NCBI GenBank assembly: GCA_046160485.1
Contig: JBJXGV010000009.1
Location: 1-64,000 of the forward strand
Direction of reading: 5' to 3'
Length of the DNA: 64,000 nt
From: JBJXGV01 sp046160485
GTDB taxonomy: Bacteria; Orphanbacterota; Orphanbacteria; JBJXGV01
Positions 52,528 to 61,506 of the stretch are shown here, one piece after another. Numbering within the stretch: position 1 is the first letter of the stretch; every line of letters begins with the position of its first letter. The translations under genes were made by a program, and so were the position numbers. Below the pieces are notes generated by a model. That model was not told where the DNA came from, ran no database searches, and worked only from the letters and a program-made list of their open reading frames with translations.

Positions 52528-53607
52528 TCATCGCCGACCTTTTGGGTCCGGGAGTCGTCTGGCCGACTGTTCCCGAGCGTGTTCGATGGCCTGATGCAGT
52601 CGCGCACGGAGCAGAGGCAGGGGCGGCAACTCGGTGAGGTACTCGCTGACGCGGATCGATTTGGCGTGGAGCTCGAGTAGCTCCACCTGCTCGGCATCGG
52701 CGGATGCGCAGAGGATGAGCCCGATCGGCGACTCCTCGTCACGCGCGCGCTCATGCTTGTCCAGCCAGCGCAGATACAGCTCCATCTGCCCGACGTGCGC
52801 AGCCTGGAAAGGCTCCAACTTCAGTTCGACGGCGATCAGCCTCCGGAGGTGGCGGTGGAAGAAGAGCAAGTCGAGATGAAAATCATCTTTGCCGATGCTC
52901 ATGCGCTTTTGCCGGGCGACGAAGGCGAAGCCCGTGCCCAACTCCAGCAGGACGCCCTCGATCTCGCGCAGGATGGCGCTCTCGAGGTCGTGCTCGCTGT
53001 AGGCGCCCGAGAGTCCGAGCAGATCGAGAAGGTACGGATCGCGAAAGACGGTGTCGGGAGTCATCTGCCCGCCCCGGAGCTTCGCGATTTCTGCCGCGAC
53101 GACGGCTTCCGGTTTTCTCGACAGCGCGGTGCGTTGGAACAGCATGCCGCCGATCTTCTGCCGCAGCGTGCGCACGTCCCACCGCTCGATGCGGCACATC
53201 TCGGCGTAGAAGTCGCGGGCGAGCGGATCTTTGATCGGGAGCAGCGCATGAACATGCGACCAGCTCAATTGTCGTGACAGCGTCACGACAATTTTCTCGT
53301 CAGTCACCCATTCGGCAAACCTAGCCATGCGAGTGAGCGCGGTGTAGGTGAATCCGGCGCCGAACTCCCTCGTCAATTCTTGCGACACCGTCGCAAGAAT
53401 CTGTTTTCGGTAATCTGCACGCCCCGCCTCAAGATTCTCCCTGAGTAGGCGTCGGCCCACCTGCCAGCAAAGTAGCGTATACGTGGAGTTGGCGACCGTC
53501 GCAATCCGTTGACGCGAGGACTGGATAAGCGTCCGCAGGTCGGTGAGGAGCGCGGCCTCGTCGATGAGCGCGGCTGTTCTCGCTACGGACCCGTACGCGC
53601 CGAGCAC
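52528..53607 (-). CDS. DUF1016/YhcG-type PDDEXK nuclease-family protein
   Basis: 359 residues from a GTG at 53607, the only reasonable start in the segment after the AlbA_2 gene; there is no clear ribosome site. The N-terminal half is DUF1016_N (LLTDLRTLIQSSRQRIATVANSTYTLLCWQVGRRLLREN ... SRQLSWSHVHALLPI). The C-terminal half is the PDDEXK core: FHLDLLFFHRHLRRLIAVELKL supplies the Asp and ExK. Homologues are linked to restriction-modification and defence loci. Two inverted repeats lie inside the coding sequence. Confidence 0.87.
   Translation of the reverse strand: MLGAYGSVARTAALIDEAALLTDLRTLIQSSRQRIATVANSTYTLLCWQVGRRLLRENLEAGRADYRKQILATVSQELTREFGAGFTYTALTRMARFAEWVTDEKIVVTLSRQLSWSHVHALLPIKDPLARDFYAEMCRIERWDVRTLRQKIGGMLFQRTALSRKPEAVVAAEIAKLRGGQMTPDTVFRDPYLLDLLGLSGAYSEHDLESAILREIEGVLLELGTGFAFVARQKRMSIGKDDFHLDLLFFHRHLRRLIAVELKLEPFQAAHVGQMELYLRWLDKHERARDEESPIGLILCASADAEQVELLELHAKSIRVSEYLTELPPLPLLRARLHQAIEHAREQSARRLPDPKGRR
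53267..53293. repeat. Inverted repeat inside the nuclease gene (1)
   Basis: 12-base perfect arms (AATTGTCGTGAC and its complement) separated by AGC. Codes for part of IVVTLSRQL. Confidence 0.7.
53376..53400. repeat. Inverted repeat inside the nuclease gene (2)
   Basis: 11-base perfect arms (ATTCTTGCGAC and complement) separated by ACC. Codes for part of QILATVSQEL. It has the same layout as the repeat 80 bases away: long arms and a three-base spacer with a GAC/GTC inner end. Confidence 0.7.
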
Positions 53608-53714
53608 GTCGACCGACGCACTCTGCGGCGCTCGGCGTGGGTACCGCGTCGCGTGTGCCTGATACGCCGCGCTCGGGACGTTGAAAGCAGCCAGTCGATC
53701 GCGGTCCCTTGGGC

Positions 53715-55484
53715 TTATCGCCGCCGAGGCGATATGGACGTTTTGGACCGGGTTATGGACGCGTCCATAACCGATTTGGACTCGCCCGTATTGTCGGGCG
53801 GCAGCCCATAATGCGCGCCGCGCCTCAGTCCGTGCAGAACGAGCTTTCCCTGCGCCACGAGGCGCCCGAGGAGGCGCTTGGCTTGGATGGGCGCGATCCG
53901 ACAAAGTTCGGCGGCATCGCGGCGAGTTATCCGGCCGTGTTTCTGCGCGTACTGCAACACCATTTGCTCCTGCTGAAGAGGCTCGAACCCGCGTTGCCTG
54001 ACGTAGGCGGCACGGTCGCCAACGCGCCGATACGTTGCAGCCGAGAGATGCCAAGTCCGCCCCTTCCGCTCGCCGCGCGACTCAGCCAGTCCTCCCTCCA
54101 CGAGTCGCTGCAGTCGGCTGCGCGCATCACCCTCGGGCTTCTGTATCAGCCGCGCGGCTTCGTCGGTCGTCAGCTGCCGTTCAAGCCAGAGCTGGTTGAG
54201 GATCAGTAGGTCGTCCAGGGACAATGCGCGCTCCGCCTGGCTTTCCTCGGCGACGAGGCGCGCGAACGCTACGTTGGCCGTTCCACCGGGAAGCACCAAA
54301 ACGACGCCGCTCTCGTTGCTGCGATCGTAGCCGGGCGCCGGCCGACCGTTGCGAAGTTGCTCGTAGAAGATCGTGTCAATACCGCGCGCCGTGCGCTCGA
54401 CGATCCCCGCGCGCTTGAAGGCGTCGGCGAGCAACGGATTTCTTGGCCGCGGCTGTGTGACGAGCAGGTTTTCGAGGCGCACGCCTTCTGGAAATCCTCC
54501 GGGGTTCGCGATCTCGACACGGTCCTCGTGCCACTGCACGTGCACGGCGCCGAGACGCGTGTAGTCGCGGTGGATTAGTGCATTCGCGACGCCCTCGCGA
54601 AACGCGGCCGGCGAGTAGTCGGGCACGCCGACGCGCAACATGCCCACCAGCACCTCCTCCTCGCGGTTGCGAGCGCGGAACCGTGCCGAGAGTTCGTCGA
54701 CGACGCGCAGGAGCGGCCAGTGGAAAAAGTCGTTCACCTCCACCTTCTGCCCCGAGAGAGCCTGGAACGCAACCGCGTGAGTCGGCAGCAGTCGCCGCAG
54801 TGCCGCCTCGCGCCCGAAGAGGAGGAGTCCGAGAACGCACACACCGGAGACGGAATGATTCGCCCTCACCGCGCCGACAGCTTTGGTGATCTCGATGTCC
54901 GGAAGGTCGACGAGGCTCGCGTCGCCGCAGCCCTGGCTCTCGCGCACGAAGCGCCGGAAGCGCTCGATTTCGAGAGGATCGAGGTCTTCCCAGCGAGCGC
55001 CCTGCACAACGAGCGAGGAATAGTCGAGAGCGCCTCGATCGGCCTGAATCGCCTGCATCTCGTGAAAGTGCATCGGTACGCACGCCGGCTTGCCGTCACC
55101 ACCGATCGCGCGGCGCAAGTACCGGCCGTCCGTCGTCCCGACTGGCGAAGTCGAAACAGCCACTTCGATGGCGAGCACTTCGGCGCGCTCGACGGCGACG
55201 ACCACAGCGCGCACGGACACCGACGGTCGAGTCCGGTTGGCGATCAGCGCCTGCACACGGAGCGGATCCGTGCGGTCATGATGGCGCGGGCGCGCCCCCG
55301 TCACGCGACCGTCGTCTTCGACGCCCACGAGCAGCCAGCCCGGGGCGCTCCCGGACCGGTTTGCGAGGCAGACAACGGCTTCGACGAGCTCGGCGTCCGA
55401 GAGCGGGCGCGCGTCCTCGCCCTTGAATTCAGCGTCGAGCGTTTCGCCGTTCGCCACGATGACTCGCAGTTGCTCGGGCGTCAC
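53715..55484 (-). CDS. AlbA_2 (Schlafen-like) ATP-binding protein
   Basis: 589 residues. The N-terminal AlbA_2 domain (EQLRVIVANGETLDAEFKG ... GYLLVGVEDDG-like WLLVGVEDDGRVTG, RYLRRAIGG) is followed by a C-terminal histidine-kinase-like ATP site (REGVANALIHRDY, an N-box, and EIANPGGFPEGV, a G-box), then a winged-helix tail and SVMDASIT near the end. Such proteins act as transcription regulators or defence factors; function here is unknown. GTG start overlaps the upstream small ORF stop (GTGA), with GGAG nearby. Confidence 0.87.
   Translation of the reverse strand: MTPEQLRVIVANGETLDAEFKGEDARPLSDAELVEAVVCLANRSGSAPGWLLVGVEDDGRVTGARPRHHDRTDPLRVQALIANRTRPSVSVRAVVVAVERAEVLAIEVAVSTSPVGTTDGRYLRRAIGGDGKPACVPMHFHEMQAIQADRGALDYSSLVVQGARWEDLDPLEIERFRRFVRESQGCGDASLVDLPDIEITKAVGAVRANHSVSGVCVLGLLLFGREAALRRLLPTHAVAFQALSGQKVEVNDFFHWPLLRVVDELSARFRARNREEEVLVGMLRVGVPDYSPAAFREGVANALIHRDYTRLGAVHVQWHEDRVEIANPGGFPEGVRLENLLVTQPRPRNPLLADAFKRAGIVERTARGIDTIFYEQLRNGRPAPGYDRSNESGVVLVLPGGTANVAFARLVAEESQAERALSLDDLLILNQLWLERQLTTDEAARLIQKPEGDARSRLQRLVEGGLAESRGERKGRTWHLSAATYRRVGDRAAYVRQRGFEPLQQEQMVLQYAQKHGRITRRDAAELCRIAPIQAKRLLGRLVAQGKLVLHGLRRGAHYGLPPDNTGESKSVMDASITRSKTSISPRRR
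53733..53781. promoter_or_regulatory. Cluster of TWTGGAC half-sites with a 22-base palindrome
   Basis: TATGGAC at 53733-53739, TTTGGAC at 53742-53748, TATGGAC at 53754-53760, GTCCATA (inverted) at 53763-53769 and TTTGGAC at 53775-53781. The third and fourth form a perfect 22-base palindrome at 53751-53772. It lies in the 3' end of the AlbA_2 gene and about 125-175 bases before the nuclease start, like an operator cluster. Confidence 0.55.
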
Positions 55485-55714
55485 ACCGCTCCGTCATTGG
55501 GCACGTCTTCGGGGAGTTCCATCGGCTTCATCGGCGCGTTCGCCGACAGGTAGTCGCGCACCAGCGTTGTCACCTTGTTCACCTTCGTGTATTGGGAGGA
55601 TTCCAGACGCGGCGCGCGTCGCTTCAGGAAAACGTCGGACGCGCTTAGCACCCTGCAAGAAGCAATCCGCCGTCGCCACGGCTTACGCGCGCGTGCGCGC
55701 GAGCCGGACCGCAA
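55481..55714 (-). CDS. Possible small protein upstream of the AlbA_2 gene
   Basis: 77 residues; the first half is Arg/Ala-rich and doubtful. The end (ESSQYTKVNKVTTLVRDYLSANAPMKPMELPEDVPNDGAV) has natural protein-like composition, and its TGA overlaps the GTG of the AlbA_2 gene. It could be the C-terminus of a truncated gene or a small regulator. No family recognised. Confidence 0.35.
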   Translation of the reverse strand: MRSGSRARARKPWRRRIASCRVLSASDVFLKRRAPRLESSQYTKVNKVTTLVRDYLSANAPMKPMELPEDVPNDGAV

Positions 55715-55813
55715 CGCGCTCGCGTGGCACGCGCCGCTCCGCTTTCTCGTCCGCGAACCGCGTTGCGGGCTGGTTGTTGTCGTCGCGAAGCCGGTGCTCG
55801 AAGGTTTGGCCCG

Positions 55814-56232
55814 TCAGCCGCTCAGCGGGATCTTGGCGTCGCTGCCGTCCCGATTCGACGCGAAGGCGATGCGCGTGCCGTCGGGCGAGACCGCGGGGGA
55901 GGACTCCCGCGAGGGTTCACGCGTCAGCGGCCTGGCCCGTGAACCGTTGGCCGCCATCACGTAGACGTCGTCGTTCCCGGCGCGATTGGAGTCGAAGGCG
56001 ATGACACGGCTCTGGCGTGCCCAGCGAGGTGCGGAGTCGAGACCTCTCGCGGCAGTCAGGTTCTCGCGCGCTGTTCCGTCGCCGCGCGCGCGCCAGCTGT
56101 CGAACTCGCCGTCGACGACCGCCATATAGGTGATGTCCGCTGCGGGTCGGGGCGATTGGGTGCGCGGTGTCGATACCCAAGCGCTTAGGGTCGCCGGCGC
56201 GAGCGCGCAGAGAGTCGTTGAGAGGCGTCCGC
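55814..56232 (-). pseudogene. TolB/WD40-like (PD40) propeller relic
   Basis: An open frame without a credible start after a TAA near 56230. It reads a signal-like segment (TTLCALAPATLSAW) and then DITYMAVVDGEFDSW, VIAFDSNRAGNDDVYVMAANG and SPAVSPDGTRIAFASNRDGSDAKIPLSG, i.e. two to three PD40 blades, and stops. A full TolB-like protein has about six blades. It is probably a decayed or truncated cassette or gene. Confidence 0.6.
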
Positions 56233-56317
56233 TTTAATTCGCAATTTCGCGGTAGTTCACTCCGTGCCGTGCGGGGTCGGTAAGCATGCGGCCGCGTCCG
56301 ACTGATATCATTGCGTT

Positions 56318-56392
56318 CGTCTATCGCTGTGGCTTCAGGCGCAGCGGCTCACGATCCACCCGGCCGTTGTCGGCTGCAAGCCGATGTTAGCC
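56318..56392 (-). other. attC-like recombination site after the DUF6994-like gene (site B)
   Basis: On the minus strand GGCTAAC (R'' at 56392-56386), then ten bases and AGCCGAC, the same spacing as in classical integron attC sites. The opposite arm is less clear: GCAGCGGCTCAC and a degenerate CGATAGACG end near 56318. It starts 14 bases after the gene's stop. The right boundary is uncertain. Confidence 0.5.
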
Positions 56393-56406
56393 GGCAATTC
56401 ATCAGA

Positions 56407-57120
56407 TCAGCATGACTGCTGAATTCTGCGGTTGCGGGCTCGGATAAAATCCATGGCGAGCCGGCGATACGTCTGGTAGGCCCCCTCGGTGGCGGGAACC
56501 GGTGAGGAGGCGAAGTCGTCGAACGGTGCGAAGAGCGTGACAGCCGAGCAGTCCTCAGTGACAAGGTCTTGGAGCAGGAAGAACTCAACGTATCCCCGAA
56601 AGTCGCCGAACAGCCCAAGGAAATCCGCGTATCGCTGGAGCGGGGCAGTCAATGGGCTCTCTTCATTTCGGTAGTGCCGCCGTATGCACTCAACGGTCAG
56701 ATCGAAGCGGTCCTTGATCCGTGGATGGCAGCCTCGCGCACCATTGATAGTCATCCTTCGTCCTACGCGGTTCCCTGGGAAGACCATCATGCCGCCAATC
56801 GTATAGCCGAGCCGATTGAAGGCGGCTAGCTCTTCCGGACTCCGCGCGAAGATGTGCGCGAGGCGGGCCTGCTTCCTGAATGAGGGAACAACGGTATCGC
56901 TCGTCAGCCAGAACTCGCCCAACGGCGAACGGTGATGCAGGTACACCCCGGGCTTCGTGTCCACGAGCGCGAACATCGCACCGCTCGGCAGCGGCTTGCT
57001 CCAGAGCCATTTGTGGTATTGCCGGAGAGTGGGACTAGACGAGTCCGGATCGTTCTTCGGGTAGCCCGGCGTGTCCGACCGAAAGTCGAACGCGATATCA
57101 ATTCGACTGCACGTCCCCAT
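56407..57120 (-). CDS. DUF6994-like protein (integron-type cassette gene)
   Basis: 237 residues. The start MGTCSRIDIAFDFRSDTPGYPKNDPDSSSPTLRQYHKWLWSKPLPSG and YLHHRSPLGEFWLTSD match proteins annotated DUF6994; later conserved blocks include TIGGMMVFPGNRVG and CHPRIKDRFDLTVECIRRHY. Biochemical role unknown; I recall these proteins mostly from isolated genes in diverse bacteria. GGAG lies four bases before the ATG. It sits between two attC-like sites. Confidence 0.82.
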   Translation of the reverse strand: MGTCSRIDIAFDFRSDTPGYPKNDPDSSSPTLRQYHKWLWSKPLPSGAMFALVDTKPGVYLHHRSPLGEFWLTSDTVVPSFRKQARLAHIFARSPEELAAFNRLGYTIGGMMVFPGNRVGRRMTINGARGCHPRIKDRFDLTVECIRRHYRNEESPLTAPLQRYADFLGLFGDFRGYVEFFLLQDLVTEDCSAVTLFAPFDDFASSPVPATEGAYQTYRRLAMDFIRARNRRIQQSC

Positions 57121-57154
57121 GTCTCCGTGTCTCCGGATCGTCTGGTACCATGTC

Positions 57155-57221
57155 CGCCAACTAGCTGGGGAATGAGCCGCGGCGCGTTCCTGGCGCCGTC
57201 GGCTCCATTCCCTTGTTAGTG
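57155..57221 (-). other. attC-like recombination site (site A)
   Basis: Minus strand: R'' CACTAAC (57221-57215), ten bases, AGCCGAC, then GGCGCC, a short loop, GCGCCGCGGCT and R' GTTGGCG (57161-57155). The two arms pair (GGGAATG-AGCCG-CGGCGC) except for two unpaired bases, one of them the A of AGCCGAC, as in the aadA-type attC. This strand also reads KGMEPTAP, a peptide recognisable where such sites are mistranslated. Confidence 0.72.
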
Positions 57222-57225
57222 AGTG

Positions 57226-57804
57226 CTATCTGACCCACGCGCAGTACGGCTCCTTGAGTCGGCCGACAGCGACGATTCCACGATACCGCGACTTCATCCG
57301 ATAGGGGTGCAGCGCCGTGGTTTCGCGGAGCGCGCAGACCGTCGACAGACCGAGCTTGAACCTGACCGGCAGGTCCGGACTCGCTGCGTCCGAATACCGC
57401 CAAAGATCAAGGACGCCTTCTACATTTGTGGCCAGTCGGTCGAAGACCAGGGCGGTCGCGGCGCCGTCCAGCTGACCGGTGACCGGCCCGATGCCCGGCG
57501 GCAACGCAAGCCAGCGGAGGCGATCTGCCGAGTACTCAGTGGCGCGGTCCGCCTGCGTTGTCGGGCGCGCGCCACCCGGTGTCGCCGGTTCAACGAAGAT
57601 CACGTAGCCGGCGCTTGACGCGCAAAGCTCCTGAACCTGCCCGGGACGAGCCTTGGCGGACTTGGCGACCCAGAACGTCTGTCCGGCCGTCTGACAGTCG
57701 GCTGCCTTGCGGTCGAAAATCACGTTGACGTCCTCGCCGGCATGAGCCCCCATGACACTGATCACGCACCATGGAGCATCCAGCGCGTCTTGCAAGAGCG
57801 TCAT
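57226..57804 (-). CDS. Unknown protein encoded in a cassette
   Basis: 192 residues from the ATG that has GGAGG four bases upstream and lies 23 bases inside the cassette boundary. No signal peptide. It has several Cys (APWCVISVMG, KAADCQTAG, ELCASSAGYV, VCALRE) and ends YCAWVR. No family recognised. Its stop is five bases before the R'' of the attC-like site, the compact arrangement of integron gene cassettes. Confidence 0.72.
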   Translation of the reverse strand: MTLLQDALDAPWCVISVMGAHAGEDVNVIFDRKAADCQTAGQTFWVAKSAKARPGQVQELCASSAGYVIFVEPATPGGARPTTQADRATEYSADRLRWLALPPGIGPVTGQLDGAATALVFDRLATNVEGVLDLWRYSDAASPDLPVRFKLGLSTVCALRETTALHPYRMKSRYRGIVAVGRLKEPYCAWVR

Positions 57805-58272
57805 CCGGCCTCCGAGAGGCTCACTAACTTGTATTGGACGGCGATCGTGAATCGCGAAACGCGGCGGGCGGTGCTGCTGAGTTGGGAGGGCGAGTCTTCG
57901 GCCGCGCGTATTGGAGCCAGTGTAACCGCCGGTCGCGCGACTCTTCAAGCGCACTGTCGGACTCCGGCGGGCACACCGCGCACGCTCCAAGACCTCCGAT
58001 TTCCTCATCGCAGAAATCGTTGCCCCGCGCACGGCGCGCGCATACACTCTGCGGGTTCGTTCGTTTCTCGCATTCTGGTTCGCTGTTTGCTGTTCGTCGT
58101 TCGCCGCTCGCTGCCCGCGCGCCCCGCTCGCCCGGTCCGGAAGTTGCCTGGACCGCGCCTCGACTGGAGCGCGGAACGCGTCGCGTGGCGCCGCGCGCTC
58201 TGCGAACCGCCGATCATCGCTACGAAAGCGCGCCCGCGATGGGCCCAGCGCTTACATCTATAGGGAGACGTC
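57805..58272 (+). other. 468-base intergenic region before gyrA
   Basis: It carries the cassette-1 boundary (GTTAGTG on the minus strand, 57828-57822). Beyond that I see no gene, tRNA or clear promoter. A pyrimidine-rich segment near 58060-58110 (TTCGTTTCTCGCATTCTGG) is less GC-rich and may hold the gyrA promoter. The gyrA leader ends with AGGGAG about seven bases before the ATG. Confidence 0.5.
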
Positions 58273-60757
<2,485 letters not shown>

Positions 60758-60774
<17 letters not shown>

Positions 60775-60988
60775 CGCACCCGATCCGCGCTGGCGCGTGG
60801 ATCGGACAGCGTTCGCAATTGTTTCGTTCGCCGAGGCGGAAGCTCTCGACCGCGCGTTCTGGCACTCCAAGACGCCGATCGAGCGGTTAGAAGCGATGGA
60901 AATGATCCGACAGATTTTCTACGGCGCCGACTATGCTGCCGCGGGAATGCAGAAGGTCTTCGAGATCGATCAACTCCCGTACCAGTGA
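60758..60988 (+). CDS. Small conserved-type protein downstream of gyrA
   Basis: 76 residues; the start is uncertain (ATG 60758 or 60752, both inside the gyrA end). The body DRTAFAIVSFAEAEALDRAFWHSKTPIERLEAMEMIRQIFYG looks like the small proteins of about 80-100 residues often found beside nucleotidyltransferase-like genes, where SKTPxERLEAxExMR recurs. No nucleotidyltransferase follows here. Its stop overlaps the next GTG (GTGA). Confidence 0.7.
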
Positions 60989-61506
60989 ACAACTCCTATA
61001 CTGCCCGAGGAGTCGCGAGCCTCGCGCTGCATGTGCCGTTCGTTGTAGCTGCGGTGTGCGCTTCCGTTCTGGCGACACCCGCCGACTCCCGCTCCGACGA
61101 GACCTGCCTCGAGAAGACCATCGCGCTGATTCGGCCGACAACGCCGGTGAAAATCGACTTCGTCGGCGGCGGTTCAGCGCGCGGCATCGGCCTCGTTGCG
61201 CGCGGCGACTCGCTCCTCTTCAAGGCTCACCCAGATTCATTCGGTCAGCTCGCAGCCGGCGCATACTCGCGCGCCGAAATCGCGGGACTGACGTTCGGTT
61301 CCAAGCGCGAGGTCGATCCTCACTGGGGAATCGTCGGGTTCTTCGCCGGATACTTCCTCGCGTCGGGAGCCTGGAATGACGCGAAACCGGGTCGAATCGA
61401 CGCGCCGATCGTCGGGCTGTTCGGCGGCGTCGTAACCGCGGCTGCTGCTGCGACGTTTCTCCCGCCGCTCTCGGTGGGATCCGAGACTTACATCCGCTGC
61501 GAGTGA
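60985..61506 (+). CDS. Secreted or membrane protein of unknown function
   Basis: 173 residues from a GTG overlapping the previous stop. A signal-like segment (VASLALHVPFVVAAVCASVLA) is followed by a beta-rich part (DFVGGGSARGIGLVARGDSLLF, AEIAGLTFGSKREV) and two short hydrophobic helices (GIVGFFAGYFLASGAW, APIVGLFGGVVTAAAAATFL). No family recognised. It overlaps the convergent glycosyltransferase by 19 bases. Confidence 0.65.
   Translation: MNNSYTARGVASLALHVPFVVAAVCASVLATPADSRSDETCLEKTIALIRPTTPVKIDFVGGGSARGIGLVARGDSLLFKAHPDSFGQLAAGAYSRAEIAGLTFGSKREVDPHWGIVGFFAGYFLASGAWNDAKPGRIDAPIVGLFGGVVTAAAAATFLPPLSVGSETYIRCE

Larger units (their letters stand above)
56318..57828 (-). mobile_element. Two-cassette integron-like cluster without an integrase
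   Basis: Two single genes on the same strand, each followed closely by an attC-like site. Cassette 1 runs from GTTAGTG at 57828-57822 to its attC (57221-57155), with its ORF starting 23 bases in. Its 5' boundary GTTAGTG and its R'' CACTAAC are exact complements, as expected for one excisable circle. Cassette 2 runs from 57161 to about 56318. No IntI gene is in the window; gyrA lies on the upstream side. Confidence 0.65.

Noticed and set aside
57161..57403. 80-residue frame containing KGMEPTAP on the minus strand
   Set aside because: This is mistranslation through the attC-like site and the end of the cassette gene, not a protein; it was used instead as support for the attC call.
57822..57900. 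Third attC or attI site upstream of cassette 1
   Set aside because: The GTTAGTG boundary is clear, but the opposite arm beyond it does not pair convincingly, so only the boundary is claimed.
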